Assembly (NCBI GenBank): GCA_037126765.1 | Contig: JBBCBC010000026.1 | Span: 10,838,418-10,902,417, forward strand | Length of the DNA stretch: 64,000 bases | Direction: 5' to 3' | Origin: Stenogyne calaminthoides | Taxonomy: Eukaryota > Streptophyta > Magnoliopsida > Lamiales > Lamiaceae | Shown here: positions 9,478 to 19,396 of the stretch, one piece after another | Layout of the letters: each line of letters begins with the position of its first letter | Numbering within the stretch: the stretch's first letter is position 1 | Made by a program: the position numbers and the translations under genes | Notes under the pieces: generated by a model | What the model was told of the DNA's origin: nothing | Database searches by the model: none | What the model saw: only the letters and a program-made list of their open reading frames with translations

Positions 9478-12191
9478 GTAGCAGAGTGGTGATGAAAGGG
9501 GAAAAGTGAAATGGACTCTACATTTTGACAGGAGAGACAGTCAGTAGTACTGCTGATGCCACCACAAACTCATCTGATACAATCTTGTGGCACAAAAGCC
9601 TTGCTCACATTGGAGAGAAGGGACTTCAAGCTCTATCTAAGAAGGGAGTCTCTAGAAGCAACTTGTCAAAGCTGCAGTTCTGTGAGCAATGCATTCTGGG
9701 GAAATCTAAGATGCAACCATTCTCAAAGGGTACTCACTCTACTATTGAAAAGTTTGATTATGTGCATTCTGATATATGGGGTCCATCTAGAATTGAATCA
9801 CATGGTGGAGGTAGATACTTCATGACAATCATGGATGATTTTTCAAGAAAGTTGTGGTTGTTTATCTTGAAACGGAAGAGTGATGCTTTCAATAGATTTA
9901 AGGAATGGGCTATTGAGTATGAGAACAAGTTAGGGAAGAAGTTGAAACATTAGAGAACTGACAATGGCCTTGATTATTTGTCAGAAGAATTCCAATCTTT
10001 CTGCAGAGAGAAAGGCATAACAAGGCATAGAACAATGCCTGCTAACCCTCAGCAAAATGGACTTGCTAAGAGAATGAACAAAACTATTCTTGAAAGGGTC
10101 AGATGCATGCTTTTTGATGCCAAGCTTCCAAAATCTTTCTGGGGAGAAGCTGTTAATACAGCTTGCTACTTAATCAACAAATCTCCATCTGCTGCAATAG
10201 ACATGAAAACACCTAATGAAGTATGAGTATTTGGTTGTTCTGCTTATGTTCACATCAAGCAAGATAAGCTTGAACCCAGAGCTTTGAATCTTTGTTGGTT
10301 ATTCAAAAGGGGTCAAAGGCTACAGACTCTGGTGCTTGGAACCAGGAAATCAAAAGTGCATTGTGAGTAGAGATGTGACTTTTAATGAGCAGTAAATGGG
10401 ATACAAATATCATGGGAGATCTCAAGATAATGATGGAGAGATAGAGAATGATGACATTTGTAGAGGTGGAGATGCAGGAAACAGGTGGAGATGGTGGATA
10501 CACTGAAAATCCTGAAGTAGAAGGTGAAAATGAAGTTGATGAGCATGATCAACCTGATAACATCAGAGATTACAATCTAACTAGAGATAGAGTTAGAAGA
10601 AACGTCAGGCCACCTACCAATTTGGTCTTGCTGATCTTGTCTACTATGCTCTAGCCACAGCAGAAGAAGTTGAATACCAGGAACCAAAAGACTACAGAGA
10701 GGCCATATCAAGCACTGGCAGTGAGAAATGGATAGTTGCCATGGAAGAAGAGATTCAGTCTCTTGAAAAGAATGGCACTTGGAAGTTAGTTAACAAGCCA
10801 TTGAATCAGAAACTTGTGAGTTGTAATTGGATCTTCAAAAGAAAAGTGGAGATGGGAGTCACTGAGCAAATCAGATTCAAAGCAAGACTTGTAGCAAGAG
10901 GTTTCACACACAGAGAAGGAATTGACTTCAATGAGGTGTTTTCTCCAGTTGTAAAACATTGCTCCATCAGGTTATTGTTGTCCATAGTGGTTCAAGAAGG
11001 TTTAGAGCTTCAACATATGCAGTATTTCTGCATGGTGATCTTGTAGAAACCATTTACATGCAACAGCCTGAGGGATTTATAGCAGAAGGAAATGAGAAAA
11101 AGGTCTGCTTGATGAGGAAATCTCAAACAAAGTCCAAGAAAGTGGTATATGAAATTTGACAGCTTCATGCTGTCTGTGGTTTCAGATGTTCTTATAATAG
11201 TTGTGTTTACTTGGAGAAGCATGGATAGAAAGTTATCACTTATCTGTTGCTATATGCAGATGACATGCTTATAGCTAGTAAGAGTTTGACCGGAATCCAA
11301 AGTTTGAATGGAAAGCTTAACTCAGTATTTGAGATGAAGGATCTAGGTGATGCTAAGAGGATCTTAGGCATGGATATTGTCATAAATAAAATCAAGGGAA
11401 CTTTATTCTTATCTAAGACAGGTTATCTTCAGAAAGTGCATTAGAGATTCTTCATGCATTAAGCTAAGTCTGTTAACACTCCAATTGGTCAGCAATTCAA
11501 GTTGTCCAAAGAGCATTTCCAAAGAACAGTGCTGAGAGGAAGCTTTTGAGTGAAGTTCCTTATGCAAATGGTGTTGGAAGTTTGATGTATGAAATGGTAT
11601 GCAACAGGCCAGATCTTATATATGCTATGAGTGTGGTTAGTAGGTTCATGGATGATCCTGGAAGCAATCATTGGGATGCTTTGAAACGGGTGTTCAGATA
11701 TGTGAAAGGCACAACAAACTCAGGATTGTTGTTTGAAAGAACCAACAGCAAAACAGATCCTATACTTAGATTTGTTGATGCTGACTTTGCTGGGAATGTT
11801 ATTACTAGGAAATCATTAACTTACTACATCTTCACTTTGTATGGCAATCGCAGTTGAGTTGGAGATTCATTCTTCAATCGCTTGGTTACACTATCCACTA
11901 CGTGTTTAAAGCACATAGCTATCATTGAAGTCGGAAAGAGGCAATATGGATGAAAGACATATCTTTAAGAGTTTGGGATAGATCGTAACAATATTAATAT
12001 CATGTGTGATAATCGTGAGCACCATTCATTTTGTAAAGCATCAGGATTTCCATGAAAGATCTAAGCATACCAGTGTTAAACTGCATTTTGTGAGGGATGA
12101 AGTTGAGAAGGGAATAGTTCACAACAAGTAGGTTGAAACTGTGGATAATGCAGCAGACATGCTTACTAAGTCCTTACCGAAACAAGTTTAA
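9478..12191 (+). pseudogene. Copia pol pseudogene (integrase, RT, RNase H)
   Basis: Domains in order: gag-pre-integrase with WHKSLAHIGEKGLQALSKKG and a CEQCILGK zinc site (about 9580-9700); integrase core with HSDIWGP (9764) and TDNG (9958); RT with KARLVARGFTHREGIDFNE (10880) and YADD (11250); RNase H to DNAADMLTKSLPKQV (12150). A stop precedes TDNG. The catalytic Glu of the usual NGxAER is Lys (GLAKRMN, about 10060). Several further stops and frameshifts follow, so the element cannot supply its own proteins. Confidence 0.8.
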
Positions 12192-12295
12192 GTATTTTTT
12201 GAGCTTGTAAAGCTCGGCCTTGGAGGTGGATTGATGACAAGCAAGGTTTGAGATGATGGACACCAAATCTAACAATTTGGTTTGAGGTGGATAAT

Positions 12296-12860
12296 TGTGA
12301 TGATCAAATTCAAAGTTTTGTACAAGTGTGATGGTCAAACAAAGTCAAGTGTGATGTGTTGAGCACGTAACCGGGTTTGGCTCACCAAGAACCGGTCTAA
12401 ATCTTAGAAACCCTGACTCGCTTCCATCTCGGCCAGAGAAATAGGTTCAATACTTGGTTATAACCGCTTTAGTATGTTGAGGCACGATTTTGAAGCTCGA
12501 TTCCCGTGTTCTTTGCATGCGTAATTCACCAAAATTAGTTGAGGAGTTTTATTTGTTAGCACTAGAAGATCTATTCCAGATGTTATCATCTTTGATTGAG
12601 CGGTTTACAGAAAACACACAAAACTTAGGGGTTTTATGAGGGTTGGAGAGAATTCGATTCAATTGAGACAAATTGAGGAGTGTAATCAGTAATTGCTTGT
12701 TCATAGAGTGAAAGTGAGGTGCCCTGATCCCGTGGATGAAGGCATTCTATGCCTAACCACGTAAATCTTCTTCTTCTTCTTTTTCGTTTGTTCTCTAGTT
12801 TCATTTTCAGAACTAGTATTAGTTCTTTAACTGTCTAGTATTAGTTCTCGGTGGATACAG
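12296..12860 (+). repeat. Probable 3' LTR of the plus-strand Copia
   Basis: The sequence starts TGTGATGATC directly after GAGGTGGATAAT, a usual Copia purine tract. At about 12720-12770 it contains CCGTGGATGAAGGC...AACCACGTAAATC, the Copia U5 signature. The right end is not clear because no second copy is available; 12860 is an estimate. Confidence 0.45.
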
Positions 12861-15124
12861 TGTTAGATGATGTCTTTAACAGATACAATGAAGCAAAATA
12901 AATGAATGATCATCATCAGTTTCATTACAATAATGTGTATTATCATCCTCAAACTAAACTTACTAGTACTTTTCTGAATACATTCTTCAAATATGATCGA
13001 GATGTATATAATATTTTTCTAATATGTCACTAGTCTTCTCCGAATGCACAATAAAGTGTATATGATCGAGATATATATAATATTTTTCTAATGTTTTGGG
13101 ATTTAAGTGTGCAGAGCAAGTCAAGCTTTTAAAATTCAGGGATTTAGAATCCTTGATGAATAGTAAATGTATGTGTTTGTTTAGATATTTGAGTAGAGTG
13201 AGATTTAACTTTATGTCAAATCAATGTTGATATTGTATTATTATATTATATTGAGAAGAGTAATAAAGTATATAAAGTGTGATGTATTGGGAAGAGTAAT
13301 AATAGATTTTATAGGTATTTGTAGATGTGGATTGAATGTGGGATTTGAAAACCAAATTCTAAATCTCAAACTCGTATGAGACGGGAGCCGAAAAGTCCTT
13401 AAGTCCATCCGCAAAGGTGAGTCCCAAAATAAACACACCTATTTGGAGAAAAAAAAATTAAGATTAGTTTTTTCGAATGATATACACAAATAAAGAAATA
13501 TGAGAAGATTTTTGAAAAAAAAATGAGAATACGATCTACACAAACAATATCTGCAAACAATCTAAACAAACGAAATAAGAAAATAAAATCAAATTTATGC
13601 AAATAGCCAATATAAATATAAAGATTGCACATATTTGATGTATTGATTTAACTAAAAAAAATCGTACATATAAGATTAAAACTGAAATGAGCAAATAAGA
13701 AACATACGTTAAAGTTGTGGAATTATCCAAGTTAGAAATATGCAAACAAAAAAGACCAAAAATAAAAAATAAAAATGATACGAATCAAATTAAATAAAAA
13801 TTAAAATGACCATACTGTGTCTTAAAAAAGCTGAAAATAAAAACAAGATGAATCATTATCAAAAGAATAGTATAAAAATGAATCAACAACAATTATATAG
13901 TAGATCATAAGCAAATACACCAAATATCGAATATATTAAGAGGAATCCGCACAAATCTGCACCAATTTGCGGAAGGTATATACTGGGAAAAAAATCAAAT
14001 AATAAAATTACACCGATTAACTACAAATAAATTATGGACAGAGATTATATGATTTCAGAACTACAAGTGGATCGATCGGCAAAGACATTTGCAGGAGAGC
14101 GGGACGAAGAGTAGAAGAAAATGTGATGAGACATACTTGCATGAGACAGTCTCACAGTGAGACAAAAGATGATTAGGCATTGATGTTTTAACACTTTGGG
14201 AGAGGTAGATATTAATTTGTGCTAGGTTGCACTTCGTCTCATGCATAAGACCGTATCATACGAATTTTTGTCTTAGGTGATTAGGGCTTCGAATGAATAT
14301 GAATGAGATATAAAAAATTTATTAGAATTAGAATTAAGGAGACCGGAAAGGTTAGAAATATAGGCATATATAAGACTTTGTCACATCAGTCGTCACATCA
14401 CTTTAAGACTTGCCACATCATCTTCTATATTCTTTGCATTATAGCGATATCATAGATAAGATTTGTTATTAATGGTCAATAGAACCATGTAAAACTCTAC
14501 AGAATAGTAAAAAGTAAAAATATAGTATTCTAGAATAGTTTAAGAATTTTGTTTTATTTTTTAGGATATGTGGAGAATTTTTGAAGTTCTAAAGAATTTC
14601 TCCTAACCATTGGATGAAATAAAATGTACCATCCACCAAGGGAGTGAGTTAGGTATAAATAGGAGAAACGATGTTTGTAAGAGTTTAAAATATAGTAAAC
14701 TTACATAAACTTTCACTCGCAGAATTTTTTTCACACTTTATTCACCTCTTAAATTATAAGCAGTATTGAAACTAAATTCACTAAACCTTTTTCATTTATA
14801 TTACTCTCTTTGTCCCACAATTTAATATTTTTCATTAGATCTTTGCCCCCCAATTATAATCATTTCTCTCTGTAGATTGTTTAGGATTAATCATATTTAT
14901 CATTTTAAATGAAGTGTTTAAAATCAACTGAATTGGACAATAAAAATAAGGTGGTATAGAGAATTCATAATCACCAGATATCCAAGTATGTTGAGAGGTG
15001 AAAGAAATGAATTCATAAAAAATAGTACACGGAAAATCACTTTTTCTTAAGAAAAATCACTACAGGTGAAATTCTCTCAATAATTTTCTTAATCCATAAA
15101 CAACTTCATAATACATTTACAATA

Positions 15125-15366
15125 AATTCTTTAAATAAGAGTTAAAACCTAAAACAAAACTATGAAAATAATCTACGTTTACAATGAATTCTTTAAATAA
15201 AAGTTAAAACCTAAACATAACTATGAAAATAATCTATGTAAATCATATCAAGTAAATTAAATATCCTAATAAAACTAATTCTTTAAATAAGAGTTAAAAC
15301 CTAAAACATAACTATGAAAATAATCTATGTAAATTATATCAAGTAAATTAAATATCCTAATAAAAC
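15125..15366. repeat. Short tandem duplications in AT-rich spacer
   Basis: AATTCTTTAAATAAGAG recurs at 15125, 15187 and 15277. The last two copies are 90-bp units, each ending in AAATATCCTAATAAAACTA; the first is a 62-bp shortened form. Units differ by a few bases, so the expansion is not very recent. Confidence 0.75.
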
Positions 15367-16049
15367 TAATTTCCTAATTATAAAATTACAATTATAGTTA
15401 ATTAAGATCGCGATTGCGATCTCATCTCCAAACAACTTTTAATAACAAAAAATTTGGTGAGTCCAAGTATGTTGAGAGGAAAGAAATGGATTTGTAAGAA
15501 ATCACTACAAAAAAATCACTACAAAAAATTTGGTGGGAGTAAAATAAACTCACTATATATACTATCTACTTAGATTTAGTTAGGGTTTAAATATACCTTC
15601 ACTAAAAATCCTACAATTTTTTTAGTTACAAAGGAAAGAAACCAATAAAAAAAGATTGAAAATGACCTCTCTGGATGGGCGCCAAAGAAGGAGCAGGATA
15701 GGCTGGATAGGCGCTAAAAGAGGAGCGGCAAAGTAGATGGCTTGATTTTCAACCACCGAGGGAAGCTGTTGTAAATTATTTAGATTTCAAATAATTTATA
15801 AAAATAGATTTATTTACTTTTTAAATTAAGTAATGACATGGTCGGTCTTTATATTTATCCAAGCTTATCTTTTTTACCAAGTTAATATATTATTTTTCCT
15901 ACAGCATCTCTTCCTACATTCCGTACAGTTATTTTGAGAGCATGTCTCAATAAAAAAACACTCTAGTAGAGATGTACAGAACAATTGACGTGAAAAAACT
16001 CTTCTTCCTTTTTTCCTATTTTGAGTGGTGGGTTTATATTATTTAGTTA

Positions 16050-16262
16050 CTTCTGATCCTAGGTTTATCCTCTTGTTGAATACTGAGAATTGCTAAGTGT
16101 AAATTTTTAAAGGACAGTGCATTTCAAGCTTCTGATCCTAGGTTTATCCTAGAAGACTTGTTGAATTCTAGGAATTGCTAAGTGTAAATTCTTAAAAGGC
16201 CGTGTATTTCAAGCCTGAGAATTGCTAAGTGTAAATTCTTAAAGGACAGTGCATTTCAAGCA
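16050..16262. repeat. Minisatellite, about 79-bp unit, 2.6 copies
   Basis: CTTCTGATCCTAGGTTTATC starts at 16050 and again at 16129. A third partial copy begins near 16212 and ends after GCATTTCAAG at 16260. Each unit holds GAATTGCTAAGTGTAAATT. No protein-coding phase is kept. Confidence 0.8.
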
Positions 16263-17188
16263 CGCGGGTTTCTTTTGATAATTTGTTTTTATCTTTTCCT
16301 TGATTTATTTTGATATTTGAATTTTCTAAAATTTCCAACAATGTTAAGATTTACCATCACTAGGATCAATCTTGTCTCACGATAAAATCATCCCTTATTC
16401 GTTGAATCCTCTTTTTGGCCTGGTCAATTTTCTATTCGCCACCGCCCATTATTTCCGCTGTTCTGCAGTCCAGTAACATGCAATTATCTAGAGCCGGTGC
16501 GTTACAAGGATGACGTGCAATTCGATTAAATCTGGCGTCAAAGGACATCTATTATCAAAGGTACGTATATTTCTATTGTTTATGACTTTTTGAAGCTGTC
16601 TTGCTTTGTATATATTTTTGTGAAATTCAAAGGTATTAAGGTATTCTCAAATTGGTAATATTAATATAAAAATAAATAAATGGTCCGACGAATTATTAAG
16701 TGGAAGGCATGATTGAGAATTATTTTATTTTAATTTGATGGGGTTTTATGTTGTTTGATTGTTAATTTGGTGTGTATATATATACTAGTATTTAGACTCG
16801 TATGCTACGCGGTTTGAAATATATCATAGTACTATTATTGAATTATTTTCATTATCTGATATAATGGGTTTAGAAGTATTTTATACTATGTGTATATTTT
16901 TTCTTATTAGAAATAAAAAATAATTTTGTTTACATTAAGCGTTATTTGTTATGTATATATTAATATTGTTTAAAACATCAAAATACGAAATATTAATTTC
17001 ATGGTCAATCAAATTTATATTACAAAATGGGAGAAAAATTTAATACATAGTAATGAAGAGCAATAAAAAACATGTATTCTCAAACTAAATAGTAAAGAAG
17101 CCTATTAAAAAAACTATAATAATAATAGTAATAACTTTCAAATTATTCTATTTGGTGTTTATCCTATATATATTTACCGTTTGTGGCA

Positions 17189-18010
17189 TTATTCCTTCTC
17201 AAATTTGACCGTCAAGAGTCGCTTAGTGGTCGACACTTGAGTCTCAACACCACCATCATCATCTTCTTGATATTCATTCCCGTCATGCTTCCTCTTATTC
17301 TCGAGAGTTATTTCTTCACATTCCATCATTTGGTCGTCACAAATTGATGAAGGAGTAATCAGCTAAGAGTAACACTTATGTGAACCAGGTTCACACATGA
17401 ACTCTATCACTGTTATGTGAAAAAACTATCACTGTTATGCACAAAAACTTTCACTGTTTAAAATATAAAGCATTTTTTAAACAATGATTGTTTTTGTTCG
17501 TAACAGTGATAGTTTTTATACATAACAGTGAGAGTTTTTTTATGTAACAGTGATACTTAAATAACCGAGTTCATAGCATGAACCAGGTTTATACAAGTTT
17601 TTGTCATTAGCTAAAGTAAAATTTATAAATTAATATTCATAATTTGAAAAATAAATAATATATATTTTTAAAATTTTACCAAAAGATTTAAAAAAAATAA
17701 TAAATTAATAATAATACTAAATACCTTGGATGAACGATTTTTCTCCTCTATTTTTCTGATCAAATTTTCATCGGTAGATAACTTCACAACGATATGTACG
17801 TCGTAATTATTGTTCAAATTGAATTGCGAAATATGGAATCGAAATATGAATTTTCTGTCAACCAACTCTTCTAGTTCTGATGGAAATTTATCACATAATC
17901 CTTTATGCATAGTGTCTTAATATAAATTATATATGTATCATTACCATCAATAGTGTTGGTGTCCATGGTTCCAATTCTTTCACATACAATATGACTTCGT
18001 TCACGCACTC
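17189..18010 (-). pseudogene. RPA70-like single-strand-binding protein fragment (Helitron cargo)
   Basis: Minus-strand exons: 18010-17945 (acceptor TTATTAG, donor ATG|GTAATG), 17910-17725 (donor AAG|GTATTT) and 17360-17189 (ending VKFEKE, stop 17191-17189). The middle exon has the RPA DNA-binding-domain-C style pattern FPSELEELVDRKFIFRFHIS followed by NLNNNY. The last exon has an acidic, Lys-rich tail with STTKRLLTVKFE, as in plant RPA1-like proteins carried by Helitrons. Most of the N-terminal OB folds are not visible and a MITE sits in the intron before the last exon. The RPA assignment is by motif recall. Confidence 0.5.
17367..17608. mobile_element. MITE with TAACAGTGATA subterminal repeats, copy 1
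   Basis: It is flanked by a 6-bp direct repeat AGCTAA at 17361-17366 and 17609-17614. The two ends are inverted copies containing CCAGGTTCA. Inside, ATCACTGTTATG occurs repeatedly on the left arm and CATAACAGTGATA on the right arm, so the element folds back on itself. It has no coding capacity. It lies at the 3' splice site of the RPA-like last intron. Confidence 0.65.
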
Positions 18011-18406
18011 CTAATAATAAACATTCTTAAACATATATCAGTTATAATTTAAACAAATGAGTTTTATACATTCATAAGAAATTAACAAAAAAATCATAGT
18101 ATGATATAAATACATATCATACAATGTTCTAAAGAGCTTACATGATAGCTTCTATTCATAATTTAATAAATTTTACAATATATGATTATTTTATTATTAT
18201 AAATAACAAAGTAGTGAAATTCGTACTCAATTTAAAGGTTGAGATCATAATTGCAGAAAAAATGATTATTTTCTAACACAGATAACAAAAGTGTTTTTAA
18301 AAAATTCATGTTGGACCAATATTGCAATTTATCCAAAAACTTCTCATAATAATATTTGCATTACATTATAGAATAATTTATGTAATATATAAGAAATAAG
18401 TATAAA

Positions 18407-18850
18407 TACCTTTGGATGTTCTCATGCGGTTATTTTGAAGTTTTCCTTGCCATTTTTATTGATCCAAACTCGTTTGCTTTCAAAACTTGATTAAATTTTG
18501 TTATCACATTCTAGCAAGTAATAAATTTTATATAATTGACAATCAAATCAAATTACTATAATAAAATTATTTATAAAATTTATAAATCAAAATACTATTA
18601 AAAATTTACTGCTATCCTAAGTAAAAGAATAATTTAAGTGATATACAAAAAATATTATGTGTACACTGTACATACCTTCGGATGTCCTCGCGCGTTTATT
18701 TTGAAGCTTTTTTATTTCCTTGCCATTTTTGTATTTTCAGACTCGTTTGCATCCAACATTAGAGTATCTAAAAAATAGCAAGTATAAAATTTTATATAAT
18801 TGATAACTAAATTAAATTATTTATAATACAATTTTTATAATAAGATAATA
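18407..18850 (-). repeat. Two diverged exon-like blocks upstream of the RPA-like fragment
   Basis: Positions 18407-18600 and 18665-18850 match each other. Both begin on the plus strand with ATACCTT(T/C)GGATGT, which on the minus strand is an exon end ACATCC(A/G)AAG|GTAT. They share TTCCTTGCCATTTTT and a trailing AT-rich part (TTTTATATAATTGA). The coding phase is broken by stops in both, so this is a decayed exon plus intron duplication of unknown identity. Confidence 0.5.
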
Positions 18851-19069
18851 TTAAAATTTATTAATTACTTATCACGTTCAATAGTAGTATCCATAGCAGC
18901 AATGCTACTCTCTATTGAATTTATATCTACTAAATATTTTCTATATCAGAAATTTAAGATAAATAATAAAATAAATAACGAATTAATTAATTTAGCTTAT
19001 AATAATGTATATCTTTGTACAATATATTTTAATATAATTCTCGCAAAATCAAATACTATTCAAATTTAT

Positions 19070-19285
19070 TAATGACAAAAATTGTGTGAACCGGAGTTCA
19101 CCGCGAACTCAGTTTTTTTAATATCACTGTTATGTATAAAATCTATCACTGTTATGCATAAGAAATTTGATTGTTATGCAAAAAAAATTATTTCTGTTAA
19201 AAAATACGTTATATTTTTAAATAGTAAATATTTTTATGCATAACAGTGATAGTTTTTACATATAACATTAATTACTTAATGCTTA
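19070..19285. mobile_element. MITE with TAACAGTGATA subterminal repeats, copy 2 (3' end lost)
   Basis: The left end ATGACAAAAATTGTGTGAACC matches the right end of copy 1 in inverse orientation. ATCACTGTTATG repeats on the left and CATAACAGTGATAG on the right confirm the family. The right terminus cannot be found, so the copy is truncated or badly decayed. Confidence 0.55.
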
Positions 19286-19396
19286 ATATAAAAGTTAAAT
19301 AATTAGATTAAGAACTTATTTCAACTAATAAATTATTGATAATCCCCCACATTTTTTTAAGAGGATTGATCTTTGGACCATTCTTGCATGCTTAGC

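Larger units (their letters stand above)
9477..12860 (+). mobile_element. Decayed Copia element, 5' truncated
   Basis: Pol begins abruptly at 9477 in the gag-pre-integrase region and runs to a stop at 12191. After that come a GGAGGTGGA-type purine tract and a probable 3' LTR starting at 12296. There is no 5' LTR, PBS or gag in the window. The RNase H end (KHTSVKLHFVRDEVEKGIV) differs clearly from the minus-strand one at 9170, so the two come from different Copia lineages. It is similar in layout to Tork/TNT1-type elements (inference). Confidence 0.7.
12861..16784. other. AT-rich spacer without recognisable genes
   Basis: I see no convincing coding sequence on either strand. The stretch is poly(A/T)-rich and holds two tandem repeat patches (15125-15366 and 16050-16262). 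At 14803-14840 CTCTTTGTCCCACAATTTAA resembles the end of a Stowaway MITE but no partner end is clear. Around 16380-16560 the base composition is less AT-rich and ends in AAAG|GTACGTAT, a good splice donor context, so a host non-coding first exon is possible. I cannot extend it. Confidence 0.5.

Noticed and set aside
13241..13745. Short overlapping minus-strand open frames (65-77 codons)
   Set aside because: Low-complexity Phe/Ile/Leu/Tyr-rich translations of AT-rich DNA with no start context or homology.
16050..16262. CRISPR-like regular repeats
   Set aside because: Adjacent 79-bp tandem units without unique spacers in plant DNA; a minisatellite.
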